From assembly GCA_038891035.1 (NCBI GenBank), contig JAWAEW010000005.1:1-64000 (forward strand): 64,000 nucleotides of DNA. The letters run 5' to 3'. Source of the DNA: UBA10161 sp038891035. Lineage in GTDB: Archaea; Micrarchaeota; Micrarchaeia; Anstonellales; Anstonellaceae. A program made the position numbers and the translations under genes. The first letter of the stretch is position 1. The number at the start of each line of letters is the position of its first letter. This document shows positions 25,233 to 33,702 of this stretch, piece after piece. The notes beneath the pieces were generated by a model, which searched no databases, was not told where the DNA came from, and saw only the letters and a program-made list of their open reading frames with translations.

Positions 25233-26087
25233 GTGCAGCCGAGGCTTAAGACGATCAAAGAATTAAAGCTTATGGCCAACACTATCCGCTGCGACATTAT
25301 CAGAATGCTTGCGGCAGCAGGCTCCGGCCATACGGCAGGTCCACTCGGACTTGCAGACATCTTTTCCATATTGTACTTTCATGAGATGGAATACGACCCT
25401 TCCAATCCCAAGGACCCAAATCGAGACAGGCTGGTGCTTTCAAATGGGCATTGCGCACCCGTGCTTTATGCTACACTGGCTCGTGCAGGCTATTTTCCAA
25501 TAGAAGACACACTTTCTTTGCGCAAGCTCGGCTCGCGCTTTCAGGGCCATCCAAGCAGGCATTGGATGCCTGAAGTAGAAACTTCCTCTGGCCCGCTGGG
25601 CGAGGGACTTGCTATTGCATGCGGAATTGCGCTTGCAGGAAAACTGGATGGGCGCAATTTTCGCGTTTTCTGCATCACTTCTGATGGAGAGCATCAAGAA
25701 GGTGCTACGTGGGAGGCGGTTATGTTTGCATCAAAATACAAGCTGGATAATCTAATTGCAATTTGCGACAGAAACTACATCCAAATTGATGGGCCTACTG
25801 AAGAAGTTATGCCGGTTTTGGATTTGACAGAAAAATATCGTGCTTTTGGATGGAACGCTATCTCTGTAAATGGGCACGATTACGAAAATATAATTTCTGC
25901 TCTCAAGCAGGCAAGCAGCACAAAAGGCAAGCCTACCATGATTGTGGCCTATACCACACCAGGCAAGGGAGTTTCATTCGTAGAAAACAAGCATGAGTGG
26001 CACGGCAAGGCTCCAAAGCCCCAAGAAGCTGATTTGGCGCTGAAGGAGCTTGAAGAAGAAAGAAAAAGGATTGAGGGAGAGCTGTGA
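25233..26087 (+). CDS. Transketolase, N-terminal (thiamine-binding) subunit
   Basis: 284 residues from a GTG at 25233 with GGGGG upstream. Half of a split transketolase. Shows AAGSGHTAGPLGLADI, LSNGHCAPVLYATL, and the thiamine diphosphate motif SDGEHQEGATWEA...DNLIAICDRNYIQIDG. It transfers two-carbon ketol units in the non-oxidative pentose phosphate pathway. The C-terminal half follows with a 4-bp overlap, so the two chains assemble into one enzyme. Confidence 0.92.
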   Translation: MQPRLKTIKELKLMANTIRCDIIRMLAAAGSGHTAGPLGLADIFSILYFHEMEYDPSNPKDPNRDRLVLSNGHCAPVLYATLARAGYFPIEDTLSLRKLGSRFQGHPSRHWMPEVETSSGPLGEGLAIACGIALAGKLDGRNFRVFCITSDGEHQEGATWEAVMFASKYKLDNLIAICDRNYIQIDGPTEEVMPVLDLTEKYRAFGWNAISVNGHDYENIISALKQASSTKGKPTMIVAYTTPGKGVSFVENKHEWHGKAPKPQEADLALKELEEERKRIEGEL

Positions 26088-27067
26088 ACATTTTGCCTGA
26101 AATGCACCTTAAGGATATAAATTTTCAGCTTGCCTCTGCGGCAACGCGAGAAGCATTTGGGGACGCGCTTGCAAAAATAGGCGAGCTTGATCCAAACGTT
26201 GTCGCCTTATCTGCGGATGTTGCAGGCTCAGTCCAAATTGCAAAATTTGCCTCAAAGTTCCCAAACCGCTTTTTCAATGTCGGAGTTGCAGAGCAGAATC
26301 TTGCCTCAGTTGCTGCAGGGCTTGCATATAGCGGCAAGATTGCATTTATTGGCGCCTTTGCGGCATTCTCTCCTGGAAGGAATTGGGAGCAAATAAGGAC
26401 AACCATATGCTACGGCGAAGCAAATGTAAAAATTGAGGGCTCACATTCTGGATTAGATGTAGGCGAAGACGGAGCCACCCACCAGATGCTTGAGGATTTG
26501 GCGCTCATGCGCTGCTTGCCAAATATGGTAGTTGTTTCGCCGTGCGATTATAATGAAGCTTACAAGGCAACGTTTGCTGCATGGAAAACACCTGGTCCTT
26601 TTTACATAAGGTGTACTCGGGGCAAGATACCCATCTTTACTACCGAAGAGACGCCCTTTGAGCTTGGCAAGATCAACCTTCTTTGCGAAGGAAGCGATCT
26701 TGCAATTGTTGCAACTGGAAATACGGTCTATCCTTCTTTAGTTGCGGCTTCTATGCTTGAAAATGAAGGCTTCTCGGTTGCAGTCGCAAATATGCATACG
26801 ATCTCAGACCCTGACGAAAACATGCTGGAAAGGCTTGCTAGAACCTGCGGTGCAATTTTGACTGTGGAGGACCATCAAGTAAAAGGAGGATTGGGAAGCG
26901 CTGTGTGCGAGGCTCTTTCGGCTCGCTATCCTGTTCTAATAAGAAGACATGGGGTGAATATGGCCTTTGGCGAGTCTGGCAGTGGAAGCCAAGTGCTTGC
27001 AAAGTATGGATTGGATGCTAAAGGCATTGCATCGGTTGCAAAGCAGCAAATTGAGGTGAGAAAATGA
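26084..27067 (+). CDS. Transketolase, C-terminal subunit
   Basis: 327 residues; the GTG start overlaps the TktN stop (GTGA). Pyrimidine-binding and C-terminal domains: VGVAEQNLASVAAGLAYSG with the cofactor-activating Glu, GLDVGEDGATHQMLEDLALMRCLPNM, and VVEDH-like LTVEDHQVKGGLGSAV. Partner of the preceding subunit. Its stop overlaps the transaldolase start. Confidence 0.92.
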   Translation: MNILPEMHLKDINFQLASAATREAFGDALAKIGELDPNVVALSADVAGSVQIAKFASKFPNRFFNVGVAEQNLASVAAGLAYSGKIAFIGAFAAFSPGRNWEQIRTTICYGEANVKIEGSHSGLDVGEDGATHQMLEDLALMRCLPNMVVVSPCDYNEAYKATFAAWKTPGPFYIRCTRGKIPIFTTEETPFELGKINLLCEGSDLAIVATGNTVYPSLVAASMLENEGFSVAVANMHTISDPDENMLERLARTCGAILTVEDHQVKGGLGSAVCEALSARYPVLIRRHGVNMAFGESGSGSQVLAKYGLDAKGIASVAKQQIEVRK

Positions 27068-27714
27068 AGATATTTTTGGATACTGCAGAAGTGGAAAAAA
27101 TTAAGCGCTTTGCGCAGCTTGGTTTGGTGGATGGGGTTACCACAAATCCGACTCTGATACTCAAATCAGGAAGAAAGCAGAAGGAAGTGATTGAAGAAAT
27201 TTGCAAAATAGTAAAAGGACCAGTCTCGGTAGAAGGGGTGGAAGAAAAAGCTGAAGGAATGGTTAAGGATGGGCGAGAATTTGCAAAGTGGGCAAAAAAT
27301 GTAGTGGTCAAAATCCCTATGACTGCTGAGGGGATGAAGGCTGTAAGGATGCTTTCTGAGGAGGGGATCAAGACTAATGTGACTTTGGTATTTACTGCAA
27401 GCCAGGCACTGCTGGCTGCAAAGGCAGGGGCAACCTATGTCTCTCCATTTGTTGGTAGGCTAGATGACATCAACATAAACGGGATGGATTTGATACGCCA
27501 GATTATGAAGATATATGGCAACTATGGCTTTAAGACTGAAGTAATAGTTGCTTCTGTCAGAAGCGAGAGGCATGTTTTGGAGGCGGCAGAAGCTGGTGCA
27601 CATATTGCAACCGTTCCACCAGAGGTGCTGGAAAAAATGTTTTACCATCCACTCACAGAAAAAGGTATAAAGAAATTTTTGGAGGACTACCTTGCTGCAG
27701 CAAAGAGCAAATAG
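27064..27714 (+). CDS. tal: Transaldolase, small (Fsa/TalC-like) type
   Basis: 216 residues, ATGA overlap with TktC. TIM barrel forming a Schiff base on Lys in VVVKIPMTAEG. Other family segments: FLDTAEVEKIK, GVTTNPTLILKSGR, NVTLVFTASQALLAAKAGATYVSPFVGRLDD. It transfers dihydroxyacetone between sugar phosphates; the short type may also act as fructose-6-phosphate aldolase, but its setting after transketolase argues for transaldolase. Confidence 0.93.
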   Translation: MKIFLDTAEVEKIKRFAQLGLVDGVTTNPTLILKSGRKQKEVIEEICKIVKGPVSVEGVEEKAEGMVKDGREFAKWAKNVVVKIPMTAEGMKAVRMLSEEGIKTNVTLVFTASQALLAAKAGATYVSPFVGRLDDININGMDLIRQIMKIYGNYGFKTEVIVASVRSERHVLEAAEAGAHIATVPPEVLEKMFYHPLTEKGIKKFLEDYLAAAKSK

Positions 27715-27722
27715 GGGTTTTG

Positions 27723-29090
27723 ATGAAGTGCGCTCACCCAAATAAAGCTCAAGAAGTATTTTCCAAAGTCTTGCTCAAGATAAAACCTACTCCCAAGGAA
27801 AATGAAAAGAGTTTAAAGGCGGCTTATGTATTAATTGAGAAGCTTAAGAAAGTGGCTCCTTCTTTTGTGCGAATAGAGCTTGCAGGTTCGCTTGCAAAAG
27901 GAACCAACTTGAAAGGCAGAAATGAATTTGATATTTTCATTTTATTTCCTCGACACTACTCCCATCACGAGATAGCTTTACTGGGGCTATCTTATGCTCG
28001 CAGGGCTTTTGCCGGAATGCATTTGGAGTCACGCTATGCAGAGCATCCTTATATTCAGATCCAAACGCCTTATTACAAAGCAGATGTGGTGCCTGCATAC
28101 AACATAGAAAGCATAGAGCAAAAAGGCTCATCGGTAGATCGTTCAATACTTCATACTAGATATGTAAATGCTCACCTTTCTTTGCAACAAAAAGACGAAG
28201 TAAGACTGTTAAAACGGTTTATGAAAAATTTTGGCATCTATGGAGCTGAACTTCGGGTAGAGGGATTTTCAGGCTACCTTTGTGAGCTTCTGCTAATAAA
28301 ATATGGTTCGCTGCTTTCATTGATGGAGGCTGCCTCAACATGGAGCCAGCCAACAATTGTATTTGAAGGAAGCATAAGCGAGGAAGAGGCCAGGAAGAGG
28401 TTTTCTTCGCCTCTGGTCGTAGTTGACCCTGTGGACCCAAGACGAAACGTTGCAGCAGTTGTATCTCAAACGTCTCTTTCCAGATTTATATTTGAGTGTA
28501 GGAGGTTTCTAAAGGCACCGTCCGAAAGATTCTTTTTCTTGAAAAAACCTCGCAAAAGCCCATCAGGGATAGTAAAGCACATACAAGAGAGAGGAACAGA
28601 ATGCCTTGCAGTGATATTCCCTGCTCCAAAAACTATTCCAGATGTCCTTTGGCCTCAGCTGAAAAAAACTGCGCATGCGATTGTTAGGAAACTTCAAGAG
28701 CAAGATTTCGGGGTCTTTGGGTTCTACTATTGGAGCGATGGCAAAGAATGTGACATACTTCTTGAGCTTGACCGCTGGAAGCTTCCGAAAATCAAAAAAC
28801 TGCAAGGCCCTTCTGTACAATTTGCCTCTGATGTAGACTCATTCATAATAAAGCACTCGAAAGCGCTCAATATCCATTTGGAACATGATAAGATAGTAGC
28901 AGTGGAAAAGCGGAAGGAAACTGAAGCAAGAAGATTTCTGTTAAAGTCTATTTCAAATACTGCTGGTATGGGTATTCCAGTTTTAATGGAAAAGCAATTA
29001 AGGTTGGCAAAAGTCCTACCTGCATCTTTGATTGCAAACAGAAAAAGGCTTGAATTTCTTTCGGACTACTTTTTTGCAAAAATAGCATGA
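27723..29090 (+). CDS. cca: CCA-adding enzyme, archaeal class I
   Basis: 455 residues from ATG 27723. tRNA nucleotidyltransferase that adds or repairs 3' CCA. Head domain signature AGSLAKGTNLKGRNEFDIFILFP with the GS and DxD-type catalytic residues, then KADVVPAYN. The neck, body and tail domains fit the class I length. None of the three tRNA genes in the window encodes CCA, so the enzyme is needed. It begins 8 bp after transaldolase. A T-rich run (29091-29105) follows the stop. Confidence 0.93.
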   Translation: MKCAHPNKAQEVFSKVLLKIKPTPKENEKSLKAAYVLIEKLKKVAPSFVRIELAGSLAKGTNLKGRNEFDIFILFPRHYSHHEIALLGLSYARRAFAGMHLESRYAEHPYIQIQTPYYKADVVPAYNIESIEQKGSSVDRSILHTRYVNAHLSLQQKDEVRLLKRFMKNFGIYGAELRVEGFSGYLCELLLIKYGSLLSLMEAASTWSQPTIVFEGSISEEEARKRFSSPLVVVDPVDPRRNVAAVVSQTSLSRFIFECRRFLKAPSERFFFLKKPRKSPSGIVKHIQERGTECLAVIFPAPKTIPDVLWPQLKKTAHAIVRKLQEQDFGVFGFYYWSDGKECDILLELDRWKLPKIKKLQGPSVQFASDVDSFIIKHSKALNIHLEHDKIVAVEKRKETEARRFLLKSISNTAGMGIPVLMEKQLRLAKVLPASLIANRKRLEFLSDYFFAKIA

Positions 29091-29160
29091 CATTTTTTAT
29101 TTTTGAACTTGATGAAATTTGAAAATGGCTTGCCGAAGGCTAATTTAGGGTGCTACTGAA

Positions 29161-30717
29161 ATGGATTTGCTGGATTCTGTTCTTCAAAAAGCTTGGGCTT
29201 CCACATGCCGTGTTGTTTTGAGAAGAGAGCTTGGAAGTCTGGATCTTTTTCGCCCTTGGCTACTGGAACATATCCCAAAAGTGGCTTGCAGGGATTCGGT
29301 TTATGGAAAGGTGATTCTTGCAAGGGATTGCTATCCAGAAGGAGCATCTTGCGTCCCACAGGATAGGGTAACAATCAACAAAGAATTTACTTTGAGCATA
29401 AATCAGATTAAAGACATAGATTCTATTATTAGCGCATGCCTTGAAAGGTTTGAATATGTTGGAAACAAAGTTTTAGGAAACAGTGCATTTGTCCGAGACT
29501 CAGATATTGTAATTGATTCGCAATACGTAAACAGTTCAACAAACATCGAGGAGTCCTCATATATAGATTGTTCTTTCATGGTTAGGAAAGGTAGCAAATA
29601 CTGCTTTGGCTCAGGCTATTGTGGCCAGTCAGAATTTTTGATACGAACAATTGGCACCTTCAACAGCAAATACTGCTTTGAGAGCTATTTTGTCACAGAT
29701 TCCAGCTCTGCATACTTTTGTGAAAGCTGTCATGGGTGCAAAGAGATTATGTTCTGTTTTGGGCAGAGAAACTCTTTGTATAAGATAGGCAATCTCCAGC
29801 TTCCAAAAGACAAATATTTTTCCTTGAAAAGCAAGCTGCTTGAGGAGGTTTGCGATGAGCTTGAAAAGGAAGGCAGGTTTCCTGCACTATTTGAAATTGC
29901 TAAGGAATCTTCTGAGAGAATGGAAAAGTTGGAAATTGAAAGCAAAACAATCAAGCAGAATATGAAGATTATTGATAATGGATTTGAAAAAACTTCTAGG
30001 ATCATACTAAAGCGCGGCCTTGGACCTATAAAAGAATATGAAAATTGGCTTATGAACAATAGCCAGAACATTGCAAAAATTAAGAGTGCATTTGGAATGG
30101 AAGTAAGTATACCTTTATCATTTGCTTATTTTTCCTTTCTGCCAAAAGACAGAATAGTCAGTTTTGACGAGATGGAAAAAATAGGCCAGCAGTCGCTTTC
30201 CCAACAAGATATAGCAAGCATAAAACAGTTGAAGCAAAAGATAGGTAAGATTGCATATTTCACCTCTGAATTTTATGCTGGCGAAAATGCAAACTATATC
30301 GACTCGCCAGTGGTCTTCTATGCAACCAACGTATACAAGACTTATGATGCCACATATGCAGACAACATAGGCGCATCCTTCCTTGCCTTGAACTCGAAAT
30401 TTATCTATGGAGGATTCCGCATACTTGAATCCCAGTTCTCTATAAAGTGCTATAATTCACTTTACATGAACCGCTGTATGGAGATGGATTCGTGCAGCAA
30501 ATGCTCAGATTCATACTTTTGCCACAATTGTGAAAGCTTGGCGGATTGCATGTTCTGCTTTTCTGCAAAAGGAAAGAGAAATATGATAGGGAACATGCAG
30601 CTTTCAAAAGAAAGATACGCAAAAATAAAGGATTCTCTTGTGCAACAGATGGCAGACGAGCTTGAGAAGACGAAGAGGCTGCGTTTTAGCATATACTTTG
30701 AAAGGGGAAAAGATTAG
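29161..30717 (+). CDS. Cys-rich double-module protein, copy B
   Basis: 518 residues. Two modules of about 260 residues. Module 1: STCRVVLRRELGSLDLFRPWL (15-35), the stretch SINQIKDIDSIISACLE (79-95), and signature IMFCFGQRNSLYKIGN (196-211). Module 2: KTSRIILKRGLGPIKEYENWL (277-297) and signature CMFCFSAKGKRNMIGN (463-478). Between them lie short repeats rich in Ser, Tyr, Phe, Asn and Cys with beta-helix-like spacing (FATN-type turns, IKCYNSLYMNRCMEMDSCSKC). Each module ends in a helix after LxKxxYxxIKxxLL. No signal peptide. Followed 42 bp later by a secreted Cys-repeat protein. Copy B has no adjacent regulator. Function unknown; see copies A and C. Confidence 0.8.
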   Translation: MDLLDSVLQKAWASTCRVVLRRELGSLDLFRPWLLEHIPKVACRDSVYGKVILARDCYPEGASCVPQDRVTINKEFTLSINQIKDIDSIISACLERFEYVGNKVLGNSAFVRDSDIVIDSQYVNSSTNIEESSYIDCSFMVRKGSKYCFGSGYCGQSEFLIRTIGTFNSKYCFESYFVTDSSSAYFCESCHGCKEIMFCFGQRNSLYKIGNLQLPKDKYFSLKSKLLEEVCDELEKEGRFPALFEIAKESSERMEKLEIESKTIKQNMKIIDNGFEKTSRIILKRGLGPIKEYENWLMNNSQNIAKIKSAFGMEVSIPLSFAYFSFLPKDRIVSFDEMEKIGQQSLSQQDIASIKQLKQKIGKIAYFTSEFYAGENANYIDSPVVFYATNVYKTYDATYADNIGASFLALNSKFIYGGFRILESQFSIKCYNSLYMNRCMEMDSCSKCSDSYFCHNCESLADCMFCFSAKGKRNMIGNMQLSKERYAKIKDSLVQQMADELEKTKRLRFSIYFERGKD

Positions 30718-30759
30718 ATTTTTATATGTTGAATAGGAATCTGCAAAAGAGGCGAAAGT

Positions 30760-31626
30760 GTGAAAGCGGCAACTTTGTTTGCAGCGGTATTTCTTTTGAC
30801 GGTTGGATTCGTATTTGCAGGGACTGCAAGCTGCCAAGATGGAACCAAGCACGGCAGTTGCTCAAAGGTCAATCCTGGACTTTACTGCATAGACGGAAAA
30901 CTTCATCCTTATGTTTCGTTTTGCCCTTGTAGTGCGGTGCCTGGATGGAAGCAGCAAGGAGAAGGCGAGAATGCAGTTTGTGTTCAAGAAAAATGTGCTG
31001 ATGGGACTGAATCTGGCAAATGCTCTTCTGATAAGCCGAAGCAGTGCGTAGGAGGTCGGCTGATTGACAACGCAACTGCATGCGGCTGCCCGCCAGGCAA
31101 AATTATTAGCCAAAACGGACTTACATGCGTATTTTTGCCATGCAATGATTCTGGAGTGAGCGTGCCAGAAGGGACCTGCTCACCAAAATCAGCAGGCAAG
31201 AAATGTGTTGAAGGCAAGCTAGTAGATAAGGCTTCTGAGTGCCCGTGTGGCGCTGGAACAGTCAAAAAAGGAGAGCGATGTGTGGTGCTTTGCGAGGATG
31301 GAACAGAGGTTGGAAGCTGCTCTCCTTCTAAGCCAAAGGAATGCGTGCTTTCTGGGCTTGGAGTTGGAGTTTTGCTTGATAACGCTTCCAAATGTGGCTG
31401 CCCCCCAGGAATGGAGACACAAGGAAACAGGTGCATAGAGGCTGGCGCAAGTTTGCCTTCCTTGTCGGGAGGGGCAGAAACTTTGACAGAGACTCTGAAT
31501 GGAAGTGGCACTGAACCACAGCAAGAAGAAGCGCAGCCGCTTTCATGCTTCTGCTGCCCTTCTGCATTTGCAATCCTGCTTTTGCTTGGGATGATATACA
31601 AAGCTAAAGATAGCCCCACATTGTAA
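30760..31626 (+). CDS. Secreted membrane-anchored protein with four Cys-rich repeats
   Basis: 288 residues; GTG start with GAGGCGAAA upstream. Signal peptide about 1-20. Then four repeats of the form C-x-DGT-x-x-G-x-CS-x-x-KPKxC-x-x-G-x-LxDNAxxCxCPPG, each with about eight Cys, e.g. CADGTESGKCSSDKPKQC and CEDGTEVGSCSPSKPKEC. The disulfide pattern resembles small Cys-rich domains I associate with archaeal surface proteins. After a Gly/Ser/Glu linker (about 235-262) comes a Cys cluster CFCCPS and a hydrophobic C-terminal segment, probably the anchor. It needs oxidative folding, which the DsbA-like operon could provide. It overlaps the convergent ATP-grasp gene by 23 bp. Confidence 0.75.
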   Translation: MKAATLFAAVFLLTVGFVFAGTASCQDGTKHGSCSKVNPGLYCIDGKLHPYVSFCPCSAVPGWKQQGEGENAVCVQEKCADGTESGKCSSDKPKQCVGGRLIDNATACGCPPGKIISQNGLTCVFLPCNDSGVSVPEGTCSPKSAGKKCVEGKLVDKASECPCGAGTVKKGERCVVLCEDGTEVGSCSPSKPKECVLSGLGVGVLLDNASKCGCPPGMETQGNRCIEAGASLPSLSGGAETLTETLNGSGTEPQQEEAQPLSCFCCPSAFAILLLLGMIYKAKDSPTL

Positions 31627-32905
31627 GTCTGTCTCTGTCCTCCGCCCATCTCTTGCCAATGTCTGTGCGATAAAAAAGGTTGGGAATTATGATGTTTTTG
31701 ACTCGATTGTATGCCACTTTTCTTGCTTCTTCCATGGTGGTTCCTGATCCGGTGACCACCAGTGCATAGCCGCTGTTGCCTGCAAGCTTCCAGTCGCCCT
31801 CATCCAGCTTGACATCTCCAAGATGTATGCCTTCAAAGCTTGGCTTTTTGAATATGATGGATGCATCCTCCGAATATCTCTTGAATGCATCAGGGTCGCG
31901 GAAAGGGAAGGGTGGCACTGCAATCACCACCCCAACTTCAAACGCCCTCTTAGTCCGAAACTCTGGTCTTTCACCCTTTGCAATACCATAAAGGAATTGC
32001 CCCCATTCAGAAAGCACTCCTTCCATCATTATGCTTATGTGCGGGTATCCAAACCTGCTGGTGAATTCAAGCGGATAAATGCCGCGTGAGTTTACAATGC
32101 AGTTCAAATCAATGTAACCAACATATCCTGATTGCGCAAGCTTTTCTTTCATTTTGCCCAAGGTAGCATTAAATAATGGGCTGTTTTGCACAAAAAACAT
32201 GGAAGTCCCCATTTCACCTGTGGATGGCCCTATGTCTCCAGGAAACATCCGTTTGTGCTCAAAGTTCACATTTACAGGACTTGCAAATTCCTTTCCATTG
32301 AAAAAGGCCCCGACTGCAACTTCCACTCCGGATATGTATTTCTGAAGCTGAAACTCCTTTATCTTCTTGCTCCATACTTTCTTGTAGCGATTGAGCATTT
32401 CCAATATATCTTTGCCGTCATCTTCTTGCCCAACAAAAAGTAACTCTTTTTCATTTTGTGCAAGCCCTGAAGGCTTCAGGACATATCTGTCTGGATTTGA
32501 TTTTATGAATTCTATTGCATCGTCAAAAGAGTTGAAAATCCATTGAGGTATTATTGAAATGCCAACAGATTCCAGCTCTTTTTGGCCAAATTGCCTATCC
32601 AGCTCAAGCTTGTCAGTGTATGCGCTTCCACCTACAACTAGTTTCCCCTCCTTTCTAAGCTCATCTGCCTCTTTTCCAAATCCAACGTCGTCAAAAACAA
32701 TCACGTCTGCCCAACTGACTTCGCTTTTCCAGTCCTCGCATTTTTCCACAAATCCGTCGCAGACATCCTTTTGCTCCTTGTGGTGAATGTAGTATTTTGC
32801 CTCGTACCCTTCTTTTTTTATCTGCCAGGCCAAATCTCCAATTAGTGCATCGAATGAGACAAAAAGAAACTTCAACTTCTTCTTTTCTGCATTGTTGTTT
32901 GTCAC
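31604..32905 (-). CDS. PurD-like ATP-grasp ligase
   Basis: 433 residues. ATP-grasp domain order: NAD-like N-terminal strand FLFVSFDALIGDLAWQIKK, TDKLELDRQFGQKEL, FVLKPSG-type YVLKPSGLAQ, GVEVAVGAFFNGKEF, GPSTGEMGTSMFF, PLEFTSRFGYPHISIMMEG. This follows phosphoribosylamine-glycine ligase (PurD), but no other purine gene is near. It may use a different carboxylate and amine. Cytoplasmic. Name as PurD only with caution. Confidence 0.75.
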   Translation of the reverse strand: MTNNNAEKKKLKFLFVSFDALIGDLAWQIKKEGYEAKYYIHHKEQKDVCDGFVEKCEDWKSEVSWADVIVFDDVGFGKEADELRKEGKLVVGGSAYTDKLELDRQFGQKELESVGISIIPQWIFNSFDDAIEFIKSNPDRYVLKPSGLAQNEKELLFVGQEDDGKDILEMLNRYKKVWSKKIKEFQLQKYISGVEVAVGAFFNGKEFASPVNVNFEHKRMFPGDIGPSTGEMGTSMFFVQNSPLFNATLGKMKEKLAQSGYVGYIDLNCIVNSRGIYPLEFTSRFGYPHISIMMEGVLSEWGQFLYGIAKGERPEFRTKRAFEVGVVIAVPPFPFRDPDAFKRYSEDASIIFKKPSFEGIHLGDVKLDEGDWKLAGNSGYALVVTGSGTTMEEARKVAYNRVKNIIIPNLFYRTDIGKRWAEDRDRLTMWGYL

Positions 32906-32978
32906 TTGAATGATTTTGCAGAAATTGTTTTTAGTGAGTGTGTTACATTTGGAACTTGTCGCCTTTTTTGAAAATAGG

Positions 32979-32997
32979 TGTTAATTTGGTATTAACA
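32979..32997. promoter_or_regulatory. Palindromic operator 1 of hsp20
   Basis: Perfect palindrome TGTTAAT-N5-ATTAACA. It lies just upstream of the TATA-like box ATTTAAAAA (32998-33006). An identical-arm copy starts 32 bp downstream. Confidence 0.75.
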
Positions 32998-33006
32998 TTT
33001 AAAAAC
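32998..33006 (+). promoter_or_regulatory. TATA box of hsp20
   Basis: ATTTAAAAA sits between the two palindromes, with transcription expected to start about 25 bp downstream, that is inside palindrome 2. Confidence 0.6.
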
Positions 33007-33010
33007 CCTA

Positions 33011-33029
33011 TGTTAATATGATATTAACA
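33011..33029. promoter_or_regulatory. Palindromic operator 2 of hsp20
   Basis: Perfect palindrome TGTTAAT-N5-ATTAACA with the same arms as site 1; the spacers differ (ATGAT here, TTGGT in site 1). Centre-to-centre distance is 32 bp, about three helical turns, so both sites face the same side of the DNA. Binding here would block initiation. Confidence 0.75.
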
Positions 33030-33053
33030 GTAGCATCTTGCGGAGGTGAGAAT

Positions 33054-33476
33054 ATGGTTGGGCTAGTGAGGTGGAAACCGTTCCATGACTTTGGGCTCGA
33101 AAGATTCTTTGAGGATGACTTCCCGTTCTTTCCTGGAAGATCTGGATTTACCGACCTTGCAACTGATGTCTATGATGATGGCAACAACATCGTTGTCAAG
33201 ATGAATGCACCTGGCTTCCAGGGAGATGCGATTGACATAACCTTTGAAGGCAACTATCTGAAAGTGACTGGCCAGCGCAAAGAAGAGAAAGAAGAAAAGC
33301 AGAAAAATTACTACTGCAAAGAAATCCACTCTGGCTCATTTGAACGCCTAATAAGACTCCCAACTGCAGTAAAGGCAGAAAAGGCAGAGGCAGAATACAA
33401 GGACGGGGTACTCAAAATAGTCGTCCCAAAAGAAGAGCCCAAAGGCACTAAAGTAAAAGTAAAGGTCAAAAACTAA
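33054..33476 (+). CDS. hsp20: Small heat-shock protein Hsp20/alpha-crystallin family
   Basis: 140 residues from ATG 33054 with the ribosome site GGAGGTGAG. ATP-independent holdase chaperone that forms oligomers. The alpha-crystallin domain runs about 38-130: ATDVYDDGNNIVVKMNAPGF, ITFEGNYLKVTGQRKEE, GSFERLIRLPTAVKAEKAEAEYKDGVLKIVVPK, with the conserved A-x-x-x-n-GVL motif. The tail KVKVKVKN includes alternating Val positions similar to the I-x-I oligomer contact. The leader is 25-30 nt. Two identical palindromes flank its TATA box. Confidence 0.95.
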   Translation: MVGLVRWKPFHDFGLERFFEDDFPFFPGRSGFTDLATDVYDDGNNIVVKMNAPGFQGDAIDITFEGNYLKVTGQRKEEKEEKQKNYYCKEIHSGSFERLIRLPTAVKAEKAEAEYKDGVLKIVVPKEEPKGTKVKVKVKN

Positions 33477-33484
33477 GCACCCCC

Positions 33485-33505
33485 TTTTTTTATTTTAGTT
33501 TTATT
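33485..33505 (+). terminator. T-rich terminator of hsp20
   Basis: A run of eight T followed by ATTTTAGTTTTATTT begins right after the stop. Archaeal RNA polymerase ends at such U-rich tracts. The rest of the 226-bp gap to 33703 holds a short imperfect TGCTGC/GCAGCA hairpin and no convincing gene. Confidence 0.55.
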
Positions 33506-33702
33506 TAACACGAACAAAAAAGCATGTCTGGAGACTGAAATTCTGCTTTCTCTACTCTTGTTCAGGCAAAGTTAGGAATTTGAAGGACATTGGCTTGCTT
33601 GCTGCTTTCTGCCAACTGCTCTCATAGGCAGCAGAGTTTGCAGCTTTCAGAAAAAAGTAGCAACCCAAAACTAATTTATATCTAAAATAGAAAAAGAATC
33701 TT

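Noticed and set aside
29107..29155. A possible C/D box RNA (TTGATGA ... CTGA) before copy B
   Set aside because: Only one imperfect C box and one D box, with no internal C'/D' boxes or terminal stem.
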